A stretch of 52,547 nt of DNA from the NCBI GenBank assembly GCA_002470125.1, contig DKNB01000059.1, forward strand, positions 1-52,547, read 5' to 3'. The notes under the pieces were generated by a model, which did not search any database, was not told the origin of the DNA, and saw only the letters and a list, made by a program, of their open reading frames with translations. This DNA comes from Gallionellales bacterium UBA7399. GTDB taxonomy: Bacteria > Pseudomonadota > Gammaproteobacteria > Burkholderiales > Gallionellaceae. Position numbers and translations under genes: made by a program. Shown here in pieces: positions 1 through 7,201 of the stretch. Numbering within the stretch: the first letter of the stretch is position 1; every line of letters begins with the position of its first letter.

Positions 1-53
1 GCTGTCGAAAAGCACCCCCCCATTTGATGCTTATTATTTTGTTTGGGCGGTCG

Positions 54-770
54 TTAGAGACTGAGCTGTGCCTCACGCTCGGCCTCTGAGAGTTTAAAGC
101 CGCGAGTCTCATAGTAATTGAAGATGGCGCTTACTACAGCCTCTGGCTCGTCGATGAGCTGAATTAAATCCATGTCGGGTGGATCGATCATACCTTCGGT
201 GAGAAGCGTTTGTCGAAGCCAATCCAGCATCCCGCGCCAAAAATCACCACCCACTAGAATAATGGGGATGCGCCGTGTCTTTCCAGTCTGCACCAAGGTG
301 AGCGCCTCCATGAGCTCGTCTAGTGTGCCAAACCCACCGGGCATAACTACGTAAGCGCTGGCAAATTTAACGAACATAACCTTGCGCACGAAAAAGTGCT
401 GGAAGCTTTGGCTGATGTTTTGATAAAGGTTGTTATGCTGTTCGTGGGGTAGTTGAATATTTAACCCTACGCTGGGCGACTTGCCATAGAATGCGCCCTT
501 GTTGGCTGCCTCCATAATGCCGGGCCCCCCGCCAGAAATAACAGAGAAACCTGCGTCAGATAGCAGTCGCGCAATCTCCTCCGTTTTTTTGTAGTATGGG
601 TGATCGGGCTTGATGCGTGCGCTACCAAAGATACTGACGGCTGGCTGGATGGCGCTTAGCCTAGCAGTGGCAGACACGAATTCTGACATAATGCCGAACA
701 TGCGCCACGCCTCTTTTGAGTTCCATGCCTCTGGAAATTTAGAGGGGGGCAGCTTGGACTGATTGCTCAT
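54..770 (-). CDS. LOG / TIGR00730 family Rossmann-fold protein
   Basis: A 238-residue member of the LOG family. Characterised members split nucleoside 5'-monophosphates at the N-glycosidic bond (cytokinin-activating phosphoribohydrolases); many relatives were once mislabelled lysine decarboxylases. The sequence shows the nucleotide-binding stretch GGGPGIMEAAN near residues 80-90 and the family signature PGGFGTLDE near 144-152, with RKVMF shortly before it. I place the start at the ATG at 770. An in-frame TTG at 791 exists, but it would add seven residues that do not look conserved and would leave almost no gap to polA. The start codon lies 24 bp from that of polA on the other strand. The family call is firm; the substrate here is unknown. 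Confidence 0.85.
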   Translation of the reverse strand: MSNQSKLPPSKFPEAWNSKEAWRMFGIMSEFVSATARLSAIQPAVSIFGSARIKPDHPYYKKTEEIARLLSDAGFSVISGGGPGIMEAANKGAFYGKSPSVGLNIQLPHEQHNNLYQNISQSFQHFFVRKVMFVKFASAYVVMPGGFGTLDELMEALTLVQTGKTRRIPIILVGGDFWRGMLDWLRQTLLTEGMIDPPDMDLIQLIDEPEAVVSAIFNYYETRGFKLSEAEREAQLSL

Positions 771-794
771 GACTGAATAACCCTTTTGCAAAAT

Positions 795-3524
795 ATGAAA
801 ACTTTGTTGTTAGTTGATGGCTCATCTTATTTGTATCGCGCATTTCATGCGATGCCAGATTTGCGCAGTCCTCAGGGCGAACCCATTGGTGCGATTTATG
901 GGGTACTTAATATGCTACGCCGTTTGCGTGTGGATTACCCAGCAGATTATAGCGCTTGTGTATTCGATGCCAAGGGGAAAACGTTTCGCAACGACCTGTA
1001 CGCTGAATACAAGGCGCATCGACTTTCAATGCCAGAGACCCTTGTTGCTCAGATTGAGCCACTGCATCAACTTATTGCCGCCTTTGGTTGGAACATCTTG
1101 ATGGTTGATGGGGTGGAGGCAGACGATGTGATTGGAACACTGGCGCAGCAGGCAAAGGCAGGGGGCGCACACTGTGTTATCTCTACGGGTGATAAAGATT
1201 TTACGCAGTTGGTAAGCAGTCAGGTGACACTAATTAACACCATGAGCAATGAGGTGTTAGATGAAGCGGGCGTTTTGGCTAAGTTTGGATTACCCCCGGA
1301 GCGTATTGTTGATTATCTAACTTTAATCGGGGACACGGCGGACAACGTACCGGGGGTTCCCAAGGTTGGGCCAAAGACGGCCGTGAAGTGGTTAACGCAA
1401 TATGACACACTTGATAACTTAATGACGCATGCACATCAGATTTCTGGGGTGGTGGGAAATAATTTGCGTAATTCTCTGGATTGGCTTCAACAAGGTCGCG
1501 TATTAATTACCATCAAATGCGATGTTGAATTGCACGTACGTTTCGATGAGTTGGTGGCGCCCGAGCGAGATGACACACAGTTGCGAAGCATGCTTGAGCG
1601 GTACGGCTTAAAAAGTTGGCTACGCGAACTTTTTGTTACACCTCCGTCCTTGGCAAAGGGGTTAAAAGAGGAGGCGCTTGTGCAGCAGACCAATATGTTT
1701 GCAATGGAGGCGCCTGCTTCGGTTGATTATGAGGTTATCCTGACAGAAGCGCAGCTTGATGATTGGTTGGAGAAAATCTTACAAGCTGAGTTGGTGTGTA
1801 TGCGTATAGAGAGTGCCGGATTCGACATGATGAGTGCCAAGCTGGTGGGGATCGCGTTCGCCATCAGGTCGCACCATGCAGCCTACCTGCCATTGGCGCA
1901 TCAACATCTTGAGGGGTCCAGTCAGCTGAATCGTGAGTGTGCGCTGTTGAAGCTTAAGCCGTGGCTAGAAAGTGCAACACATAAAAAACTAGGGCAAGAT
2001 CTTAAGCGCGATCAACACATCTTAGCCAATCACGCCATTCATCTTGCGGGCGTTACGGAAGACACGTTGCTGCAATCTTACGTATTAGAAAGCCACAAGT
2101 CACACAGCCTGGACGATCTCGCTTTGCGGCACTTGGGCATGAAAACGTTTAGCTATGCTGAAGTTGTTGGTAGAGGTACAAGGCAAGCTTGTTTTGACCA
2201 GGCGAGCCTAGTGGATGCGACGCGTTATGCGGCGGGAGGCGCGGATGCTACGCTACAATTATTTCGGGCGCTAGTACCACAAATAAAAAAGCAAGGCAGA
2301 TTGGAGGCGGTGTACCGTGACGTGGAGTTACCGGTACGGCAGGTGCTATATGTTATGGAACGCAATGGTGTATTGATAGATAGCGTTAAGCTGGAAAATC
2401 AGAGCCGCGAGTTAGGCGAGAAGCTTGCTAGCATCGAGATAGAGGCATACGCCGCGGCAGGTCAATCATTTAACCTTAACTCGCCAAAGCAAATTCAGGA
2501 AATATTGTTTGGCCGGCTTGGCCTGCCAGTTAAGAAAAAAACCCCCAGTGGTGCGCCTTCTACTGATGAGGAGGTTTTGCAGGAGCTGTCGTTGGATTAC
2601 CCGCTCCCCAAGCTGCTGCTTGAGTATCGTGGCATGGCAAAGCTCAAGTCCACCTATACAGATAGGTTGCCGCAAATGGTGAATACTGAAACTGGACGTG
2701 TTCACACTAATTATTCGCAGGCAGTGACGGTAACAGGGAGGCTGGCTTCCAGCGATCCAAATTTGCAAAATATTCCTGTTCGTACGGCAGAGGGGCGGCG
2801 CATTCGTGAGGCGTTCGTTGCTCCGCAGGACAGTCATATCGTTTCTGTGGATTACTCGCAAATAGAGCTAAGAATCATGGCACATTTGTCAGAGGATTCT
2901 GGTTTGCTGAGGGCGTTTGAAAATGGCGAAGATATTCATCGTGCTACTGCAGCAGAGGTCTTTATGGTTGGATTGGCCGAGGTGAGTGGCGAGCAACGAC
3001 GTTACGCAAAAGCCATCAACTTCGGTCTCATTTATGGAATGTCTGCGTTTGGACTGGCTTCGCAGCTTAATATAGAGCGTAGTGCAGCACAACAGTATAT
3101 AGATCTTTATTTTACGCGCTACCCAGGCGTAGCTGATTACATGCAGCGAACTCGGGAGCAGGCCAGGCGACAGGGGTATGTGGAGACCATATTTGGCCGC
3201 AGGTTGTGGTTGCCAGAAATAAATGGGGGCAACGGCATGCGTCGACAGGCTGCAGAGCGGGCCGCCATTAATGCACCCATGCAGGGTACGGCAGCAGATT
3301 TAATTAAACTAGCAATGGTTGCGGTGCAAGGCTGGATAGAGCGCGAACAGATGCAGACCAAGCTCGTCATGCAGGTTCATGACGAGCTGGTCTTGGAGGT
3401 GCCAAAAAATGAATTGGCGCTAGCAAGAGATAGGCTACCCGACTTGATGTGTGGTGTGGCAGAGCTAAAGGTGCCGCTGGAGGTAGGATTTGGCGAAGGT
3501 GAAAATTGGGAGGCGGCGCATTAG
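795..3524 (+). CDS. polA: DNA polymerase I, proofreading site degenerate
   Basis: DNA polymerase I, 909 residues from the ATG at 795; the in-frame TTG at 786 only adds MQN. It fills gaps and removes RNA primers during Okazaki-fragment maturation and excision repair. Three domains are visible: an N-terminal 5'-nuclease (LLVDGSSYLYRAFHA, GDTADNVPGVPKVGPKTA), a middle 3'-5' exonuclease-like domain from about residue 310 to 500, and a full polymerase domain (VSVDYSQIELRIMAHLS, RRYAKAINFGLIYG, QVHDELVLEV) with both catalytic aspartates. In the middle domain the equivalent of E. coli Asp355 is Arg337 and that of Asp501 is Gly482. The Glu357 and Asp424 equivalents (Glu339, Asp406) remain. Proofreading is therefore probably weak or lost. 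There is no evident Shine-Dalgarno sequence. Confidence 0.97.
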   Translation: MKTLLLVDGSSYLYRAFHAMPDLRSPQGEPIGAIYGVLNMLRRLRVDYPADYSACVFDAKGKTFRNDLYAEYKAHRLSMPETLVAQIEPLHQLIAAFGWNILMVDGVEADDVIGTLAQQAKAGGAHCVISTGDKDFTQLVSSQVTLINTMSNEVLDEAGVLAKFGLPPERIVDYLTLIGDTADNVPGVPKVGPKTAVKWLTQYDTLDNLMTHAHQISGVVGNNLRNSLDWLQQGRVLITIKCDVELHVRFDELVAPERDDTQLRSMLERYGLKSWLRELFVTPPSLAKGLKEEALVQQTNMFAMEAPASVDYEVILTEAQLDDWLEKILQAELVCMRIESAGFDMMSAKLVGIAFAIRSHHAAYLPLAHQHLEGSSQLNRECALLKLKPWLESATHKKLGQDLKRDQHILANHAIHLAGVTEDTLLQSYVLESHKSHSLDDLALRHLGMKTFSYAEVVGRGTRQACFDQASLVDATRYAAGGADATLQLFRALVPQIKKQGRLEAVYRDVELPVRQVLYVMERNGVLIDSVKLENQSRELGEKLASIEIEAYAAAGQSFNLNSPKQIQEILFGRLGLPVKKKTPSGAPSTDEEVLQELSLDYPLPKLLLEYRGMAKLKSTYTDRLPQMVNTETGRVHTNYSQAVTVTGRLASSDPNLQNIPVRTAEGRRIREAFVAPQDSHIVSVDYSQIELRIMAHLSEDSGLLRAFENGEDIHRATAAEVFMVGLAEVSGEQRRYAKAINFGLIYGMSAFGLASQLNIERSAAQQYIDLYFTRYPGVADYMQRTREQARRQGYVETIFGRRLWLPEINGGNGMRRQAAERAAINAPMQGTAADLIKLAMVAVQGWIEREQMQTKLVMQVHDELVLEVPKNELALARDRLPDLMCGVAELKVPLEVGFGEGENWEAAH

Positions 3525-3598
3525 ATGATTCAGTCTCTTGCGGCGCGAGCGATAGATATATCTGAGCTGCGATGAGCAGCACAGAGTGTGTCATATAA

Positions 3599-4336
3599 TT
3601 AAAATGGTAAAAATAATGCCGTAGCCAAGGCTTGCACTGTTCGTGTGATGCCACGCTGAATCTTTTCGGATAGCGTGATTGCAAATAAATCTAGGGTGCC
3701 AATAATTTTACCAAATTCACGTTCGAAGCTCAGATTGCGTTCGTGATTATTTATTTCATTGGTTAGCAAAAAAAGCTGTCCATTGGAGTCGCGCTTATTA
3801 GAGAGCTGCCACACTGCGATCTCCATGTTGCGTGCGACGTTGTAAATGCTTTGAGGTTCTATGGTGTCGGTAAGATAGAACTCTGTTTTTCCGCCGTGAG
3901 CCTTGATTAACATCGTTTCCAGGCCAACTATCAAAGATAGCACCCGATCGCCTTGGTAGTCAGCTTGGAAGGCTTGATTAATGGCGTACGTATCTTGCGC
4001 CTCATTGATTTCCTTAAACCTCCAGCCGTGCTGATTTTCAAATACTGAAGCCACCATCTCGTCTACGTTGAGCAAGATATTTTTCTTTAATTCGTGTGGA
4101 TTTCGTTTGTATAGCTTTACCATTAATACGCGTAGTATTTGGGTATTCTCACGTATTTCTACATCAGCCATTCGGTCGACATCGGACTTGCCAAGCTGGC
4201 TGAATAAGTTGCGATCTCCCTGCTGGGGAATGGGTGTGCCATTTCTGACGGGTTCCGTGGTGGAGCAGGCGGCCAATAGAAGCACAATCAGACCAAGAGC
4301 TGATAATTGACGGCCACTCTGTGAGCTCAGGGACAT
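3599..4336 (-). CDS. Putative lipoprotein of unknown function
   Basis: A 245-residue protein that I do not recognise. It begins with a lipoprotein signal: a short positively charged start, a hydrophobic stretch LGLIVLLLAAC and a lipobox ending at Cys24, followed by Ser-Thr-Thr. This predicts an outer-membrane or periplasm-facing lipid-anchored protein. The rest is mostly soluble, mixed-charge and has no repeats; the C-terminus is hydrophobic (VQALATALFLPF). The start codon follows the stop of a probable small gene (4344-4571, same strand) by 7 bases and has no clear ribosome-binding site, so the two may be translationally coupled. It converges on polA with a 74-base gap. No function can be assigned. 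Confidence 0.75.
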   Translation of the reverse strand: MSLSSQSGRQLSALGLIVLLLAACSTTEPVRNGTPIPQQGDRNLFSQLGKSDVDRMADVEIRENTQILRVLMVKLYKRNPHELKKNILLNVDEMVASVFENQHGWRFKEINEAQDTYAINQAFQADYQGDRVLSLIVGLETMLIKAHGGKTEFYLTDTIEPQSIYNVARNMEIAVWQLSNKRDSNGQLFLLTNEINNHERNLSFEREFGKIIGTLDLFAITLSEKIQRGITRTVQALATALFLPF

Positions 4337-4343
4337 ACGATTG

Positions 4344-4571
4344 TCAGGCTACTCTTATAAGATCACTGAAGGATTTTCTGGCATTGACGCTGTAGCGACT
4401 AACGCTGGCTGTCGGCGTATCTACTTCGACAACGATAGCAGATTTTTGAAGTGAAGACAGCAAGTTTGAGTTGGAGGCTTTTAGCGCTGCAGTCGAGAGT
4501 AGATTGATGGCTTTAGAGGGCCAATAAATTGAATTGATGGGATCGTGAGTATTATCTATGAGGGCATACAC
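4344..4571 (-). CDS. Probable small protein upstream of the lipoprotein gene
   Basis: An open frame of 75 codons from a GTG at 4571, ending 7 bases before the lipoprotein start on the same strand. Its translation looks protein-like (for example AIVVEVDTPTASVSRYSVN near the C-terminus). The same reading frame continues with plausible protein text for seven codons upstream of the GTG, to an in-frame TAG near 4597, so the true start is uncertain. There is no signal peptide and no domain I recognise. The tight spacing argues for a two-gene unit. It could instead be the remnant of a longer gene or a chance open frame. Confidence 0.42.
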   Translation of the reverse strand: MYALIDNTHDPINSIYWPSKAINLLSTAALKASNSNLLSSLQKSAIVVEVDTPTASVSRYSVNARKSFSDLIRVA

Positions 4572-4802
4572 AATTTCTGCTAATTGTATGCTCTAGGGTT
4601 AGAATAAAGAGCGCAAAGCTTGATTGATGTGCGAGGCAGATCAAGCACCGGAATGTTAAGGCCCACCTACTTTTAAGTGGATGCCATTCTTTTCGGGTGA
4701 CCAACCTCAAAATGTTTGGCGATATCCTCATGAAGCAGCTAAACTTATAGATAATGATGCTTGCCTGGTGCCCATGCTCTAATTGTAATCTGTTCATGAA
4801 TT

Positions 4803-4808
4803 TATAAT
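4803..4808 (+). promoter_or_regulatory. Candidate -10 element for ilvA
   Basis: TATAAT matches the sigma-70 -10 consensus. The best upstream hexamer, TTGTAA at 4783-4788, is only 14 bases away, which is short. If used, transcription would start about 4815, leaving a leader of only a few bases before the ATG at 4819, which lacks a Shine-Dalgarno sequence. Confidence 0.3.
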
Positions 4809-4818
4809 TACATCTGCT

Positions 4819-6327
4819 ATGCAAAATTACCTAGATCGCATTCTCTGCTCCCGCGTTTATGACGTGGTCACTGAGAGCCCCCTGGAGGTTGCCCCAAGCT
4901 TGTCTCTACGCATGGGCAACACTTTGCTATTGAAGCGTGAGGATACGCAGTCGGTGTTCTCTTTCAAATTGCGTGGTGCCTACAACAAGATGGCGCAGTT
5001 GACGTCTGCGCAGTTAGCTTGTGGTGTAATTACCGCCTCAGCGGGGAACCATGCGCAGGGCGTAGCTTTTTCAGCGCAGAAATTAGCCTGCAAAGCCACC
5101 ATTGTGATGCCGGTAACTACACCCCATATTAAAGTTGAGGCTGTTGCTAGGCGTGGCGCGAAAATAATATTACATGGTGACTCTTATTCGGATGCTTATT
5201 TGCACGCCCTCGAGCTAGAGCAAGAGCTGGGGCTCACCTTTGTTCACCCTTATGACGATCCTGATGTGATTGCTGGACAGGGCACTGTTGGCATGGAAAT
5301 ACTGCGACAACACGGCCAGCCCATTCATGCTATTTTTGTGCCTGTCGGAGGAGGGGGTTTAATTTCAGGTGTGGCTGCTTACGTTAAGGCGGTGCGTCCG
5401 GAAATTAAAATTATTGGTGTGCAGCCAATAGAGTCCGATGCCATGAGTCGCTCGATTGAAGCGGGTAGACGCATCACGCTTGATTACGTGGGGTTATTTG
5501 CCGATGGTGTAGCGGTAAAGCAGGTCGGACAAGAAACCTTTCGCTTGTGCCATAAGTTAGTAGACGAGATTATTTTGGTGGATACCGATGCCATTTGTGC
5601 GGCAATTAAGGATGTGTTCGAAGATGCTCGTGCCAGCCTTGAGCCTGCAGGAGCTTTGGCCATTGCGGGGGCCAAGCGGTATGTGGAGCGAGAAAACATA
5701 AGAGGCGACACAATGGTTGCTATTGCTAGTGGTGCCAACATGAATTTTGATCGCTTGCGCTTTATTGCAGAGCGTGCGGAACTTGGCGAAAAACGCGAAG
5801 CGATATTGGCGGTGACCATCCCAGAGACCCCGGGTAGCTTTCGTAAGTTTTGCTCTTTATTGGGGGAGCGCAATATAACAGAATTTAATTATCGCTACGC
5901 AAATCCAAGGGAGGCGCATGTATTTGTTGGTGTGCAAATCAAGGAGCAATCTGAAATTGTTGAGCTCGTTTCAAGGCTAGAGAAAAATAATCTGCTTACA
6001 CTGGATTTTACTGACAATGAGATGGCAAAATTGCATGTACGTCATATGGTTGGTGGGCATGCACCCAATCTGCAGGATGAAATCTTATTTCGCTTTGAGT
6101 TTCCCGAGCGACCAGGTGCACTGATGAATTTTCTTAACAACATGAGCTATGGTTGGAATATTAGTCTTTTCCACTATCGCAATCATGGCGCAGACTATGG
6201 CCGTGTGTTGGTCGGCATTCAGGTGCCGCATCACGACAAAGCCCCACTGAGAAATTTTCTTGATAGTCTGGGTTATCGCTATTGGGATGAGAGTGACAAC
6301 CCCGCGTATAAACAATTCCTAGGTTAG
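4819..6327 (+). CDS. ilvA: Biosynthetic threonine deaminase
   Basis: Threonine ammonia-lyase, 502 residues. It converts L-threonine to 2-oxobutanoate and ammonia, the first committed step to isoleucine. The PLP-dependent catalytic domain fills the first two thirds: Lys50 in SFKLRGAYNKM forms the Schiff base, SAGNHAQGVAFSA contacts substrate and GGGGLISGVAAY binds the cofactor phosphate. The last 170 residues form two ACT-like regulatory modules (starting near EAILAVTIPETPGSF and FRFEFPERPGALM), which mark the long, isoleucine-inhibited biosynthetic type and not the short catabolic form. No Shine-Dalgarno sequence precedes the ATG. The frame stays open for 51 codons beyond the TAG stop. Confidence 0.96.
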   Translation: MQNYLDRILCSRVYDVVTESPLEVAPSLSLRMGNTLLLKREDTQSVFSFKLRGAYNKMAQLTSAQLACGVITASAGNHAQGVAFSAQKLACKATIVMPVTTPHIKVEAVARRGAKIILHGDSYSDAYLHALELEQELGLTFVHPYDDPDVIAGQGTVGMEILRQHGQPIHAIFVPVGGGGLISGVAAYVKAVRPEIKIIGVQPIESDAMSRSIEAGRRITLDYVGLFADGVAVKQVGQETFRLCHKLVDEIILVDTDAICAAIKDVFEDARASLEPAGALAIAGAKRYVERENIRGDTMVAIASGANMNFDRLRFIAERAELGEKREAILAVTIPETPGSFRKFCSLLGERNITEFNYRYANPREAHVFVGVQIKEQSEIVELVSRLEKNNLLTLDFTDNEMAKLHVRHMVGGHAPNLQDEILFRFEFPERPGALMNFLNNMSYGWNISLFHYRNHGADYGRVLVGIQVPHHDKAPLRNFLDSLGYRYWDESDNPAYKQFLG

Positions 6328-6419
6328 GGTTTGACGACGGTGGGCACGAGTGATATTGAATTTGTGCTCATGTTGAATAATTACCTATGGGGTTCATCGA
6401 GTTATGACATTGACTACCT

Positions 6420-6457
6420 CACGGCATCCACCGAAAATTTGTGTGGTGGTTACCGTG
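6420..6457 (+). repeat. Imperfect hairpin between ilvA and the 5-FCL gene
   Basis: Arms 6420-6432 and 6445-6457 pair as CACGG/CCGTG and CCACC/GGTGG with a short mismatched middle and a 12-base loop. There is no following T-run, so it is not a standard terminator. It lies inside the 188-base gap after ilvA and may be a regulatory or transcript-end structure. Confidence 0.35.
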
Positions 6458-6515
6458 AAGTTGTTGGGTGTTTAAATAAATGAGTAGAAATGAGTCACCC
6501 AAGGGGGTGCAAATT

Positions 6516-7103
6516 ATGAAGCAGGTCCTCAGGCAACGTATAATTGCAGGTCGCGATGGTTTGATTGTAACCGAGCGAATACGCATGAGTCGTGCCATAG
6601 TAGAGAACATAATTAATCTGATGGTTTTTCGTACGGCTAGCGCGGTATTGGCCTACATGAACTTTGGTACAGAGTGCTCCACAGAGGAGTGGGTGCAGCA
6701 GATGCTGGATGACGGCAAGCACGTGTTTTTGCCCAGAGTAAACAATCTTACGCAGGAGTTAGACGTCTATCGCGTGACTGATCTGCGGCATGACTTGGCT
6801 CCTGGTTTGTTTGGTGTTCGTGAGCCCATAGCTGAGCGATGCGAAAAGCTGCACGTCCTAAAAGAGATAGATTTTATTTTGTTGCCCGGAGTGGCGTTCG
6901 GACGTGATGGCGCGCGCTTGGGTTATGGCGGCGGATTTTATGACAAACTATTAGCCAGAATCGAAAATGAAGATCAAGGACGTCGTCCTGCGCTGGTTGC
7001 CGGAGCATTTTCTATGCAACTGATTGAAGACGTGCCACAGGAGATTACCGATCAAAAGGTGGAGTGGTTAGTGACAGAGGGCGAGACCATACGGTGTGTC
7101 TGA
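6516..7103 (+). CDS. ygfA: 5-formyltetrahydrofolate cyclo-ligase
   Basis: This enzyme (MTHF synthetase, 195 residues) uses ATP to convert 5-formyl-THF to 5,10-methenyl-THF, returning a stored folate to the one-carbon pool. The signature LPGVAFGRDGARLGYGGGFY, with the glycine-rich ATP/folate loop, is intact, and the N-terminal KQVLRQRIIAGRDGL matches the family opening. The start is set at the ATG at 6516, because AAGGGGG lies eight bases upstream of it; the upstream ATG at 6480 has no good ribosome-binding site and would add 12 unusual residues. In several proteobacteria this gene follows the 6S RNA gene; I could not recognise a 6S RNA in the gap here. Confidence 0.92.
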   Translation: MKQVLRQRIIAGRDGLIVTERIRMSRAIVENIINLMVFRTASAVLAYMNFGTECSTEEWVQQMLDDGKHVFLPRVNNLTQELDVYRVTDLRHDLAPGLFGVREPIAERCEKLHVLKEIDFILLPGVAFGRDGARLGYGGGFYDKLLARIENEDQGRRPALVAGAFSMQLIEDVPQEITDQKVEWLVTEGETIRCV

Positions 7104-7201
7104 TGCGCATATGGAAAAAATAGACACTTTTTGTGTTGCCACAGCAAGAGGCAATGTGGTGCACATAAGTTGATTAATAATAAGCGATGAGAAAGTAGAA
7201 C

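Larger units (their letters stand above)
4337..4818. other. Long gap between the lipoprotein gene and ilvA
   Basis: This 482-base stretch holds the probable small minus-strand gene at 4344-4571. It also has a 7-bp inverted repeat, GCTTGAT (4618-4624) and ATCAAGC (4640-4646), that could be an operator, and a 33-codon plus-strand frame at 4681-4782 of uncertain status. A consensus -10 element TATAAT lies at 4803-4808, only ten bases before the ilvA start codon. No RNA gene is recognised. Confidence 0.5.

Noticed and set aside
4600..4818. A 6S-like or other known structured RNA upstream of ilvA
   Set aside because: Only small local inverted repeats are present; no known family features.
6328..6515. 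A 6S RNA gene ahead of the 5-formyl-THF cyclo-ligase gene
   Set aside because: The position is suggestive, but the complementary ends and the long interrupted stem of 6S RNA are not seen.
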